Assembly: GCF_014207955.1 (NCBI RefSeq)
Contig: NZ_JACHLK010000020.1
Coordinates: forward strand, 1-64,000
DNA from: Acidovorax soli
GTDB lineage: Bacteria; Pseudomonadota; Gammaproteobacteria; Burkholderiales; Burkholderiaceae_C
DNA: 64,000 nt
Direction of reading: 5' to 3'
Position numbers and translations under genes: made by a program. The notes beneath the pieces were generated by a model. It was not told the origin of the DNA, ran no database searches, and saw nothing but the letters and a program-made list of their open reading frames with translations. Position 1 is the first letter of the stretch, and every line of letters begins with the position of its first letter. Shown here in pieces: positions 32,082 through 40,752 of this stretch.

Positions 32082-34478
32082 CTAGTGCCGCGTGCGCAGC
32101 GCGGCTGGTCGCTTCGGCCGGAGCAGAAAATGCGCCAGCGCCGGCAGCAGCACCAGGGCGCCCACCATGTTGACCACGAACATGAAGGCCAGCAGCACGC
32201 CCATATCCGCCTGGAACTTGATGGGCGAGAGCGCCCAGGTGGCCACCCCGATGGCCAAAGTGATGCCGGTCAGCATCACCACCCGGCCGGTGAAGAGCAG
32301 CGAGTGGAAATAAGCGGCACGCAGGCTGGCCCCTTCGCGCAGTTGCACCAGCATGAGGCTGAGCACATACAGCGCATAGTCCACGCCAATGCCCACACCC
32401 AGCGCCACCACGGGCAGCGTGGCCACCTTGAGGCCGATGCCCAGGTGCACCATCAGCGCTTCGGCCAGCACCGAGGTGACGGCGAGCGGAATGATGGCGC
32501 AGGCCACGGCCCGCCAGGAGCGGAAGGTCAGGTAACTCAGCAGCACGACCGCGGCGTACACCAGCACCAGCATCTGGCGGTTGGCCGTTTCGACGACGGC
32601 GTTGGTGGCGGCCTCGAAGCCCGCATTGCCTGCGGCCAGCAGAAAACGCGCGTCCTCGCTGTCGTTGCGCCGCGCGAAGTCCTCCACGGCGGCGGTCACC
32701 CGCTTGAGCGTATCGGCCTTGTGGTCGGCCAGGTAGACCTGCACCTGCAGCAGCGAAAAGCCGGCATCGACCAGCTGGCGGGGGGCGCGCGAACCTGCCG
32801 TGTTGAGTGCGCCCTGGTTGGGTTGCAGCTCGTACCAGCGGGGGTTGCCCTCGTTCATCGCCACGGCGGTCTGGCGCGCCAGGGAAGCGAGCGACTGCGT
32901 GCTCTCCACGCCAGCGACCTGGCGCAGTTCCCACTCCAGCTCATCCACGCGCTCCAGCACGGCATGCGCCATGGCGCCCTGCTCCTTGGTGCGCACCATC
33001 ACGGTCAGCACATCGCTGCTGGTGGCGTAATGCGCCGTCAGGTAGGCATTGTCCCGGTTGTAGCGCGACTGGGGGCGCAACTCGGGGGCGCCGGCATCGA
33101 GGTCGCCAATCTGCAGCAGCCGGGCCTGGTACAGCCCCACCCCGGTCAGCACGATGGCCACGGCAATCGCCGCCTGCGCCCAGCGCCGGTCGGTGAAACG
33201 GCACAGCAGATTCCAGAGCCAGGCACTGGCGGTGTTCTCGCTGTGTTCGGCCTTGGCAGCGCGGCGCGCCGCCGCTGTGCTGACGCCCGTGTAGCTCAAC
33301 AGCACCGGCAGCAGGATCAGGTTGGTGAACACCAGAAGCGCCACCCCCAGGCTGGCGACGATGGCCAGTTGGCGGATGGACTGGATGTCGATCAGCAGCA
33401 GCACGGCAAAGCCGACCGCGTCGCATGCCAGCGCAGTGAAGCCCGCTGTGAACAGTCGGCGGAAGGTGAAGCGTGCCGCGACCAGGCGGTGCATGCCCCG
33501 GCCGATGTCCTGCATGATGCCGTTCATCTTCTGCGCGCCATGGCTCATTCCGATGGCAAACACCAGGAAGGGCACCAGCACTGCATACGGATCCAGCGCA
33601 AAGCCCAGCAAGGGCAACAGGCCCAGCTGCCACACTACGGCGATGATGGAGCACAGCATCACCAGCAAAGTGCTGCGCAGGCAGCGTGTGTACCAGAGCA
33701 CCACGGCCGTGGCGATGGCCGCGGCCAGGGCAAAGAACAGGAGCACCTGGGCCAGGCCCTCGATCAGGTCACCGGCCACCTTGGCAAAGCCGGTGATGCG
33801 CACCTGCAGCCGGTCATCGCCGTGCTTGGCACGCAAGGTTTCCAAGCGCTCGGACAACTGCGCATAGTCGAGCGCCAGGCCGGTCTCCGGGTCGCGCTCC
33901 GCCAGCGGCACCAGGACGGCGCTGGACTGGTAATCCTTGGCCACCAGTTGGCCGACCTCCCCCGAGCGCTCGATGTTCAGCCGCACCCGCGCCAGCGCTC
34001 CAGGCGATCCGTCGAAGCTGTCCGGCATCACGGTACCGCCCTCGAAGCCGCTTTCGGTCACCGCGGTCCAACGGGTGGACGGCGTCCACAGCGACTTCAT
34101 CTGGCCGCGCACCACACCGGGAAGGGCGAACAGATCGTCGTTCAGCGCCCGCAGCCGGGCCAGGTAGTCCGCATCCAGGATGCTGCCCCCGTCCCGGCGT
34201 TCCAGCACCACGCGCAGGCTGTTGGCCTGGGAGACGATTTTCTTGCGCTCGGCCAGGTAGTTTTGCAGGTAGGGATGCGACAGCGGGAGCATGCCCTCGA
34301 AGCTGGCGTTGGAGGCCACGCGCGTGGCCTGCCAACCCAGCAGCAGGGTCAGGACCAGGCAGGCCAGCAGCACGAGTGCGCGGTGGTTGAAGACCGCACG
34401 CTCCAGCCGGCTGCCAGAGTCGGCATCGAAGCCCTCGGTCGAAGGAATGTCGGTCACGGTGTGCAACGCCACGCTCAT
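32082..34478 (-). CDS. RND/MMPL-type transporter (HAE3-like)
   Basis: A 798-residue inner-membrane RND superfamily protein with two repeats, each of one membrane helix, a large periplasmic domain and a five-helix block. The first helix is ALVLLACLVLTLLLGW. Signature stretches include VPFLVFAIGMSHGAQKMNGI in the first half and VVALGVGIGVDYALYVLSLM in the second. Unlike AcrB-type pumps, there is no adaptor lipoprotein or TolC gene in the unit. Instead it is grouped with DUF1302, DUF1329 and Ycf48-like genes, a combination I recall from many proteobacteria, where it is thought to move hydrophobic compounds or lipids. The start ATG overlaps the stop of the upstream gene by 4 nt. Confidence 0.87.
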   Translation of the reverse strand: MSVALHTVTDIPSTEGFDADSGSRLERAVFNHRALVLLACLVLTLLLGWQATRVASNASFEGMLPLSHPYLQNYLAERKKIVSQANSLRVVLERRDGGSILDADYLARLRALNDDLFALPGVVRGQMKSLWTPSTRWTAVTESGFEGGTVMPDSFDGSPGALARVRLNIERSGEVGQLVAKDYQSSAVLVPLAERDPETGLALDYAQLSERLETLRAKHGDDRLQVRITGFAKVAGDLIEGLAQVLLFFALAAAIATAVVLWYTRCLRSTLLVMLCSIIAVVWQLGLLPLLGFALDPYAVLVPFLVFAIGMSHGAQKMNGIMQDIGRGMHRLVAARFTFRRLFTAGFTALACDAVGFAVLLLIDIQSIRQLAIVASLGVALLVFTNLILLPVLLSYTGVSTAAARRAAKAEHSENTASAWLWNLLCRFTDRRWAQAAIAVAIVLTGVGLYQARLLQIGDLDAGAPELRPQSRYNRDNAYLTAHYATSSDVLTVMVRTKEQGAMAHAVLERVDELEWELRQVAGVESTQSLASLARQTAVAMNEGNPRWYELQPNQGALNTAGSRAPRQLVDAGFSLLQVQVYLADHKADTLKRVTAAVEDFARRNDSEDARFLLAAGNAGFEAATNAVVETANRQMLVLVYAAVVLLSYLTFRSWRAVACAIIPLAVTSVLAEALMVHLGIGLKVATLPVVALGVGIGVDYALYVLSLMLVQLREGASLRAAYFHSLLFTGRVVMLTGITLAIGVATWALSPIKFQADMGVLLAFMFVVNMVGALVLLPALAHFLLRPKRPAALRTRH

Positions 34479-35638
34479 ACAGGGGACTTCCTGCTGGAAG
34501 GAGAAGGGGAAGAAGATGTAGCGGCCTTCAAGTCGGCCGGCGCCAATCGCAGCAGGCCTCGCATGCCGACGAGGAGCACGCTGCCATCGTCGGCCTCGGC
34601 CACACCCGTGAAAGGAAAGCGCTGCGGCAGCGAAAGGGGCTGAAAGCGCTGGCCGCCATCCCGGCTGTGCAAGGCCTGGCCTGCAGCGCCTGCCAGCAGC
34701 ACACTGCCATCGGCCAATTGCGTACCCGCGACCAGGGACGCATCCACCGGCGTTTGCACGGCCATCCAGGCATCGCCCGGTTCGGCGCTGCGCCACAACC
34801 TGCCGCGCAGCCCCAGCACCAGCAACGGTCCTTCCCGCAATGCCAGCGCGCCGAACAGGCTGCCGTTCGAGGGCGATGTGAGGGCAGCGAAGTTTCCATT
34901 CGCGCCACCGGTGCTGCGCCCCAGCACCAGACCTTGTTCACCGAACAGCACCTGTTCTCCCTTGCGGTGGGCCAAGCCGTAGTAGCTCAGGCCATCGGGA
35001 TTGGGCAAGCGGTGCATCTGCGACTGCCATTCGCTCCCGCCATCGGTGCTGGAAAAGGCCAGGCCATAGGCGCCCACGGCCCACAAAGCGCCATCGGCAC
35101 CGAGGGCAATGTCCAGCAGCGGCTTGTCGGCCCCTTCGGCGACCAGGCGCTGCGCGTCTTCCACCAGCAGATTGCCCTGGGCCATGGCCTCACTGCCGGG
35201 TGGGCTGGCCTGCAGTTGGGCCTGCGCTGCCTGCAGGGCCAGCCTCGCCGCTGCCAGGCCATCCAGGCACTTGCGCCAACTGGCTCCGCCATCCTCGGTC
35301 GCCAGCACCACGCCCATGCTGCCAACGGCCCAGCCGCGCTGCGCATCGGCGAAGCACAGCGCGGTCAGCGTGCAGCTCACCGGTACGCGCGCCTGTGCCC
35401 AGCTCTGGCCCGCATCGTCCGAATAGATGACCAGGCCGCGCTCGCCCACCGCCACCAGCCGCTTGCCCGCGCGGGTCACCGCCTGAAGTACGGCCTGGGT
35501 CGGCCGCGCCACCTTCACCGCCGGCAGGCCCAAGGCCCGCGCCACACGCTCGTCCGCGGGGGCTGCCGTGGGCAGCAGAGCAGTGCCCAGCGTTCCCAGC
35601 AGCACCGCGCGGCGCCCCATTCCAACTGCATCCATCAT
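34475..35638 (-). CDS. Exported Ycf48/BNR-like propeller protein
   Basis: A 387-residue protein with an export signal (GRRAVLLGTLGTALLPTAA) and repeats of the photosystem II assembly factor Ycf48/BNR kind: VIYSDDAGQSWAQ, LATEDGGASWRK, AFSSTDGGSEWQS and ALHSRDGGQRFQP. Such propellers are binding scaffolds. Three alternative ATG codons (35638, 35635, 35620) precede the signal, and none has a strong ribosome site; the first is used here. It is translationally coupled to the RND gene, so it probably assists that transporter in the periplasm. Confidence 0.82.
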   Translation of the reverse strand: MMDAVGMGRRAVLLGTLGTALLPTAAPADERVARALGLPAVKVARPTQAVLQAVTRAGKRLVAVGERGLVIYSDDAGQSWAQARVPVSCTLTALCFADAQRGWAVGSMGVVLATEDGGASWRKCLDGLAAARLALQAAQAQLQASPPGSEAMAQGNLLVEDAQRLVAEGADKPLLDIALGADGALWAVGAYGLAFSSTDGGSEWQSQMHRLPNPDGLSYYGLAHRKGEQVLFGEQGLVLGRSTGGANGNFAALTSPSNGSLFGALALREGPLLVLGLRGRLWRSAEPGDAWMAVQTPVDASLVAGTQLADGSVLLAGAAGQALHSRDGGQRFQPLSLPQRFPFTGVAEADDGSVLLVGMRGLLRLAPADLKAATSSSPSPSSRKSPV

Positions 35639-35763
35639 CGGCCGCCTGTCTGTCTCGCTACGTCGGCGACTCGCCCCAGGAGGGGCCTGCGCCACTGCCT
35701 ACCACCCCACCCGCGCACAGCCTGCACGCTCCGTCATCGGCGCGTGCAGCGTGCGGTGTTGGC

Positions 35764-37119
35764 TCACCTCACGCCGCCACTGGCAAGCGCCGAAGAGGTG
35801 AAGTTGTTCAACTGCTTGGCGTCGAACGGCCGGTAGCTCACACCGCCCGTTTCATTGACGGCTCCCGCGAACACCCAGCCACCTGACAGCAGGTCGAACC
35901 AGGCATAGCTCAGCGTGGTGGCAAGCGGCTGGTCACCCGCCACGAGCGTGAAGGCCTGGCCGGTCTTCCACAGCTTGCCCTGCGCATCCCAGCTGTCAGC
36001 CAGTACGGCCTGCCAGGTGTCCTCGTCCAGGTAGAAGCGGCGCTTGGCCGCCGTGTTGCGTTTGCCATCGCGCAACGTGGCCTCGACCACCCAGACCCGG
36101 TGCAGCTCCCAGCGCACGGCATCGGGATTGAGCGCCCCCTTGCCCACCACATCCTTGACCGGCTTGGCCATGAGGGCGTTGTTGTTGTAGGGCACGATGA
36201 CCTCGCGCTTGCCCAGAAGCTTCATCTGGTAGCGGTCCTGCGAACCGATGAAGAGGTTCACGTCATCGAAGTTCGCCAGCCCGGCGGCAGAGCCATCCGG
36301 TGTGTCGTAGGCAATCGACGGCGACTTGCGCACGCGGCGCTGGCCCGGCAGGTACTGCCAGCCGTCCTTGGGCTTGCCGAAGTTGTCCACATAGTCGATG
36401 GTCATCAAAGCCTGGCCGGCGTTGGCCGGGGGTTCGGTGATGTCGATGCGTGCACGCGCCCACTCACCGCTGAACTGCTCCGGGTTGCCGGCAGGATCGT
36501 AGAAAGGGTAGATCAGGTTGGTGCGTTGGCGGCTGGTCAGGACCTGGTCACCTGCGGACGTCATCACGTACTTGTCGGCGACGAAACTGGTCACCTGCCC
36601 GCGGTAGCTGAGCATGTGGTTCCAGATGGCCTCGTGCCCGTTCTTGGGCACTGGAAAGGGAATGCCGCCGTAGGAGCCTTCGACCGTGAGACCGTCGTTG
36701 GCCAACTTGGAACGGCTGGCGTTCTTCAGGACCTGGTCGTAGATGGCCTGCGGGAACACGGCGCTGCGCCGGGTGGGATAGACATCGAGCTTGAAGCCGG
36801 GCACCTTGGCCAGCAGCGCCTTGGTACCGTCGGTCAGGGCCGCAGCGTGTTCACCGGCATTCGCAGCGGTGATGGTCAGGCGCGGCTTGTCCGCGGCAAA
36901 CGGATCCGCCCGCTTGGTGGTGGCACTGCCGGAAGCTGGCGGCGCCTTGCCGTCCCACGCGGGGATGGTGCCGTCCTTGTTACCGGCGCGCTCGGCACCG
37001 TAGGGGGTGAGCGACCCGGATTTCAGCGCCGCGACATCTTCAGGCGCCGCCACAGCGGCCCCGGTGAAGACCAATGCGGCGGCCATGGTGGCAGCACGGT
37101 TCAGGGAAAGAAAATGCAT
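35764..37119 (-). CDS. DUF1329 protein (exported)
   Basis: A 451-residue protein with a signal peptide (AATMAAALVFTGAAVAAPED) and a DUF1329 domain filling the remainder. Recognisable blocks are LTPYGAERAGNKDGTIPAWD, YGGIPFPVPKNGHEAIWNHM, WQYLPGQRRVRKSP and the C-terminal WELHRVWVVEATLRDGKRN. The fold resembles LolA/LolB-like lipid carriers, so a periplasmic carrier of a hydrophobic ligand is plausible, but the function is not established. GGAG lies 7 nt before the ATG. It is located between the DUF1302 and Ycf48-like genes. Confidence 0.88.
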   Translation of the reverse strand: MHFLSLNRAATMAAALVFTGAAVAAPEDVAALKSGSLTPYGAERAGNKDGTIPAWDGKAPPASGSATTKRADPFAADKPRLTITAANAGEHAAALTDGTKALLAKVPGFKLDVYPTRRSAVFPQAIYDQVLKNASRSKLANDGLTVEGSYGGIPFPVPKNGHEAIWNHMLSYRGQVTSFVADKYVMTSAGDQVLTSRQRTNLIYPFYDPAGNPEQFSGEWARARIDITEPPANAGQALMTIDYVDNFGKPKDGWQYLPGQRRVRKSPSIAYDTPDGSAAGLANFDDVNLFIGSQDRYQMKLLGKREVIVPYNNNALMAKPVKDVVGKGALNPDAVRWELHRVWVVEATLRDGKRNTAAKRRFYLDEDTWQAVLADSWDAQGKLWKTGQAFTLVAGDQPLATTLSYAWFDLLSGGWVFAGAVNETGGVSYRPFDAKQLNNFTSSALASGGVR

Positions 37120-37157
37120 GGGATGTCTCCGAAAGCTTTGTTCTCTAGGACAACCTG

Positions 37158-38828
37158 TCAGAAGGTCGTCTGCAGGCTGAAACGCAGGTAGTCGCGGTCC
37201 AGCACAGGCTGGCGGGCCGCATTGCCCAGGTAGTTGATCCAGGACAGGTTGGCCGTCCACTTGTTCAGATAGACCAGCGTCACGCCCAGGACCAGCTCAC
37301 CGCTGCGCTCGGGGCTGCCACCGAAGGGGAAGGACGTGTCGATCATCGAATTGCCCCGGAAGGACCAGCCCAGGTTGATCGGCAGGCTCATGTCCAGGCC
37401 CGGCGCCACCTGGTACCAGGATGGGGTGAAGATCACGCGCATGCCGGCGCTGGTCTTGCGCTTCTCCAGATTGACCTTCTCGGTGCCGACGGGGTAGCGG
37501 CCCGCAACGCCGGTGCGTACATCGTCCACGCTCATCACGCGGTTGGCGGCCAGCTCACCCACCAGGCTGTAGCCATCCCAGGCAGCCGACTTGGCACCCA
37601 GCAGGGTCCATGACAGGTTCATGTGCGCGGTGCGACCTGTTACATAGCCGGGGTCGGCGGGACTGACCACGCCCTCCTTGACCGCCAGCGGCTGCTTGTC
37701 ACGCACCGACAGCTCCAGGCCCATGTTGGCATCGCCTACCAGCTTGGCCATGCTCATGCCCACCGATCGCACCGGCTCGGTCGGAACGATGAGCCGGTAG
37801 GTGCCGCCGGCGGTGTTGGTCTGGATGATCTGCGAGGTGTCGCGGTAGCTGATGGCGTAGAAGCCCAGATCGGCGTTGAGCCATTCACTGCGCGTGTTCA
37901 GCGCCAGGCCGAAGTTCGGGCGCTTCTTGCCTTCGTCCATGCCCGCGTAGCCGAGGTAGCAGTTGTTGAAGCGCTGCGCGACCGGCACGCTGACGCTGCC
38001 GCAGCGGTTGGCCGTGGGGTTGCCGATGAACATGCGCTCGGCGCCATCGCCCAGCATGTCCGTCGTGCTCAGGAAGCTGCCCGACGGGTGCAGGCGGGTC
38101 GGCCGGTACTTGAACTGGACATAGCCTTCCAGGCTGGTGTCATCGGTCAGCTGCAGCGTGGAAGACAGCTGGGGCACGGGAATGGTGGTTTCCTTGGCCT
38201 GCGTACCGGGAATGTTGAGCTTGTAGACGTCGATCGGCGCCATGCCTTTGGCAATGCCGTTCATGCCGAAGAACATGCTGGTGCCCCAGATCAGCGAGTG
38301 CTGGCCGAGGCGGTAGGACAAGGTCTTGCCACCGATGTCGTTGCGCCCAAACACGAACCAGTCGAGCATCTCGGCCTTCTGTCCGGCCACCTTCTGTGTG
38401 CCCGGAGTGAACTCGTTGTAGGGAACGCTGGCGCGGTTGGCGGAGATCGGCGAATTGTGGTCGTTGAGGCTGTTGTAGGCCTGGTCGTACCAGGCCGCCG
38501 CGCTCAGGCGCAGGCCAAAGCCATTCTTCTGGACGTCGAACTCGCTGAGCAGGTCGGCCCGGTTGGAGATGGGGCCGCGGCCAAAGCTGCGATCGCCATC
38601 GTCGCTGTTGGCCCGCACCGATACGGGATCGATGAACACGGATGCCGGGGACTTGAGGCGGTAGCCCGCGCTGTACTTGACGGTGTTGTCCCAGCGGATC
38701 TGCCACTCGCCGTCGGGGTTAAGGTCCATCGCCATGGCCCCGCCGCCCAGCGTTGTCATGATCAGGGCAGCCAGGGGGTTGGCTGCCTTGCGGGCACGCT
38801 TGCGCGCACTGCACAGAGTGTTCTTCAC
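37158..38828 (-). CDS. DUF1302 outer-membrane barrel protein
   Basis: A 556-residue protein with a signal peptide (ANPLAALIMTTLGGGAMA) and the DUF1302 pattern: GEWQIRWDNTVKYSAGYRL, NRADLLSEFDVQKNGFGLRL, WFVFGRNDIGGKTLSYRLGQ and a C-terminal strand ending in Phe (YLRFSLQTTF). The alternating strands and terminal Phe indicate an outer-membrane beta-barrel, likely a channel for a hydrophobic or aromatic compound. The start is GTG with GGAGA about 6 nt upstream. It heads the module 38828-32082, with a copy of the shared upstream element about 113 bp before it. Confidence 0.87.
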   Translation of the reverse strand: MKNTLCSARKRARKAANPLAALIMTTLGGGAMAMDLNPDGEWQIRWDNTVKYSAGYRLKSPASVFIDPVSVRANSDDGDRSFGRGPISNRADLLSEFDVQKNGFGLRLSAAAWYDQAYNSLNDHNSPISANRASVPYNEFTPGTQKVAGQKAEMLDWFVFGRNDIGGKTLSYRLGQHSLIWGTSMFFGMNGIAKGMAPIDVYKLNIPGTQAKETTIPVPQLSSTLQLTDDTSLEGYVQFKYRPTRLHPSGSFLSTTDMLGDGAERMFIGNPTANRCGSVSVPVAQRFNNCYLGYAGMDEGKKRPNFGLALNTRSEWLNADLGFYAISYRDTSQIIQTNTAGGTYRLIVPTEPVRSVGMSMAKLVGDANMGLELSVRDKQPLAVKEGVVSPADPGYVTGRTAHMNLSWTLLGAKSAAWDGYSLVGELAANRVMSVDDVRTGVAGRYPVGTEKVNLEKRKTSAGMRVIFTPSWYQVAPGLDMSLPINLGWSFRGNSMIDTSFPFGGSPERSGELVLGVTLVYLNKWTANLSWINYLGNAARQPVLDRDYLRFSLQTTF

Positions 38829-38925
38829 AGTTGTCTCCTGTTTTGGTGTCGATGACCAGGCTCTCCCTCGGTATGGGGAGATCGTTTCCAGCTGTGGGAA
38901 CTTTATTGATTGGCCTTGCCGGCGC

Positions 38926-38958
38926 CTCTATACAAAATGAAGATTCGCTGGCACTTTT
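38926..38958 (-). promoter_or_regulatory. Shared upstream element, copy 4 (before DUF1302 module)
   Basis: The minus-strand core AAAAGTGCCAGCGAATCT (38958-38941) is identical to copy 2 and is followed after 7 nt by GTATA. It lies about 113 bp upstream of the GTG start of the DUF1302 gene. The rest of the 306-bp gap up to 39134 holds no convincing gene. Confidence 0.6.
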
Positions 38959-39134
38959 TTTGAGCCGGCGGAGCCTTGGGCGGCGGGCGCAGAGCCCATG
39001 AAGACCTTGGGCCGGACGCGCACAAAAGTGCGCCGCGCTCGGCACAGCGCTGCGCGCCTTCCTGCTGCGGCTGTCAGACGGGTGGCATGGCTATCGGCTG
39101 AAGCTGGTGCGCTGTGCCGGTTGCGACACGTCGT

Positions 39135-40043
39135 TCACAGGTCGCCCTGGGCGAGATGGTGTGCTGCCCTGTGAAGGTGCGCCATGAAGTGCCGCACGCT
39201 GGGCTTCAGGTGCACCTCCGTGCGGGTCAATGCGCACAGGGTCAGGCGCAGGGGGCCTTCTTCCAGCGGGATCGTGTCGAGGTACTGGCAAGCGATCGGA
39301 TGGGCGGCGATCTGCTGGGGCAGCAAGCCCACGCACTTGCCGCTGGCCACGATGGACAGCAGGCCGAGGGTGGAGTTGACCAGCGCACCGGCGGGCGGTG
39401 CCGCCATGCCGTGCAGCTCGAACAGCGTCCGCGCATACCCGGAGTCCGGCGCGGAGCCTGTGTAAACCCACGGGGCCTGTGCCAGCTCGCGCAGGCTTCT
39501 GGCGCGGGACAGCGGGTTGCCCTTGCGCACCACCGGCACCATCGTGATGGGCATCAAGGTCTCCACCACGAACTCGCCAGGTGGCAGCTCGGGGGGCAAG
39601 GGGCCCAGGGCGATGTCCACCTCGCCCTTGCGCAAGCGCGTGAGCTGGGCGATGTAGAGCTCTTCCGAAATGCGCAGCTGGATGCCCGGGAAGGCGCTGC
39701 CAAAGGTGCGCAGTGTCTCGGGCACGAGCAGCATCACGGCCAGGGGCACGGCGCCGATGGTGAGTGCGCCGGTCATGTCCCCATCGAGCTGGCGGATCTG
39801 CTCCACGGCCTGCGCCAGTTCGCGCTCGGCCGCCACGGCGCGTTCATACATCACCATGCCCTGCGCAGTCGCCACCACACCGGTGGTGGAGCGCACGAGC
39901 AAGGTGGTGGCCAGCTCGCGCTCCAGCTCACGGATCAGCTTGGTCAGGGCGGGCTGTGAAACCCCCAGCCGCTTGCCTGCGGCGCGCAGGCTGCCTTCCT
40001 CGATGGCCGCGACCAGGGCACGCAGGTTGGTGAGCTTCATCAT
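39135..40043 (-). CDS. LysR-type regulator of the gallate/TRAP module
   Basis: A 302-residue LysR regulator: winged helix-turn-helix (residues 1-65, with EEGSLRAAGKRLGVSQPALT) and an effector-binding domain (GALTIGAVPLAVMLLVPETL onward). It is transcribed away from the TRAP-tannase-gallate dioxygenase operon, and a perfect T-N11-A type inverted repeat lies between them. It is therefore the likely activator of that operon, probably responding to gallate or a related aromatic acid. Two adjacent ATG codons (40043, 40040) can serve as start. Confidence 0.92.
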   Translation of the reverse strand: MMKLTNLRALVAAIEEGSLRAAGKRLGVSQPALTKLIRELERELATTLLVRSTTGVVATAQGMVMYERAVAAERELAQAVEQIRQLDGDMTGALTIGAVPLAVMLLVPETLRTFGSAFPGIQLRISEELYIAQLTRLRKGEVDIALGPLPPELPPGEFVVETLMPITMVPVVRKGNPLSRARSLRELAQAPWVYTGSAPDSGYARTLFELHGMAAPPAGALVNSTLGLLSIVASGKCVGLLPQQIAAHPIACQYLDTIPLEEGPLRLTLCALTRTEVHLKPSVRHFMAHLHRAAHHLAQGDL

Positions 40044-40102
40044 GGTTTCCCATGATATCCGGCAGTTATCGCGGTCTGCCGCACGGCATCTTCCGTCACA
40101 CC

Positions 40103-40119
40103 AGTCTAATTTTTAGACT
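40103..40119. promoter_or_regulatory. LysR-type operator (T-N11-A) before TRAP-tannase operon
   Basis: AGTCTAA-TTT-TTAGACT is a perfect inverted repeat with 7-bp arms containing a T-N11-A core (40105-40117), the classical LysR recognition geometry. It lies 60 bp from the lysR start and 94 bp from the TRAP GTG start. Confidence 0.65.
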
Positions 40120-40212
40120 CCCTCTCGACCTTGCAATGGATCAAGGAACCACAAGAGCCGGTGGCGATTTGAGACACCACGACGACAAGACAACGATGCA
40201 GGAGACCCCCCC

Positions 40213-40752
40213 GTGCAACAACCCGATCCGGCACCCAGCGTGCCGCCTGCCAATCCACCCACCCGCGCCATGCGGCGGCTCGAAGGCCTGTGCGATGCCA
40301 GCGCCGCCGTGGGCGCGCTCGTGCTCGTGGCGGTAGCGCTCATGACCACGGCCAGCGTCATCGGCCGGGCCTTCTTCGCCTCGCCCATCCTGGGCGATGT
40401 GGAGCTGGTGCAACTGGGCGGCGCCGTCGTCGTGGCCTCGTTCCTGCCCTACACACAGTTCCGTCGCGCCAACATCGTGGTGGACTTCTTCACCACCGGC
40501 GCCAGCCCCACAACCCAGCGCCGCATGGATGCGCTCGGCACGCTGCTGTACACCGCCACGCTCGCGCTCGTCACCTGGCGCGTGGCCGTGGGCGGCATGG
40601 GCATCTACGCCGCGCAGGAGCGCTCCATGCTCATGGACCTGCCGCTGTGGATCCCCTACGCGCTCATGCTGCCGGGCCTGGCGCTGTGCGTGCTGATCGG
40701 GGCCGTGCAATGGTGGGAATCACTGGGCCAGGCAACAGAGGTGGCCGCATGA
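40213..40752 (+). CDS. TRAP transporter small membrane subunit (DctQ-like)
   Basis: A 179-residue protein with four hydrophobic helices (for example AAVGALVLVAVALMTTASVI and LWIPYALMLPGLALCVLI) and the DctQ block VELVQLGGAVVVASFLPYTQ. It pairs with the large subunit to move a carboxylate using an ion gradient. A GTG start at 40213 is supported by AGGAGA 7 nt upstream. It overlaps the next gene by 4 nt. Context (tannase, gallate dioxygenase) suggests gallate or a similar aromatic acid as substrate. Confidence 0.88.
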   Translation: MQQPDPAPSVPPANPPTRAMRRLEGLCDASAAVGALVLVAVALMTTASVIGRAFFASPILGDVELVQLGGAVVVASFLPYTQFRRANIVVDFFTTGASPTTQRRMDALGTLLYTATLALVTWRVAVGGMGIYAAQERSMLMDLPLWIPYALMLPGLALCVLIGAVQWWESLGQATEVAA

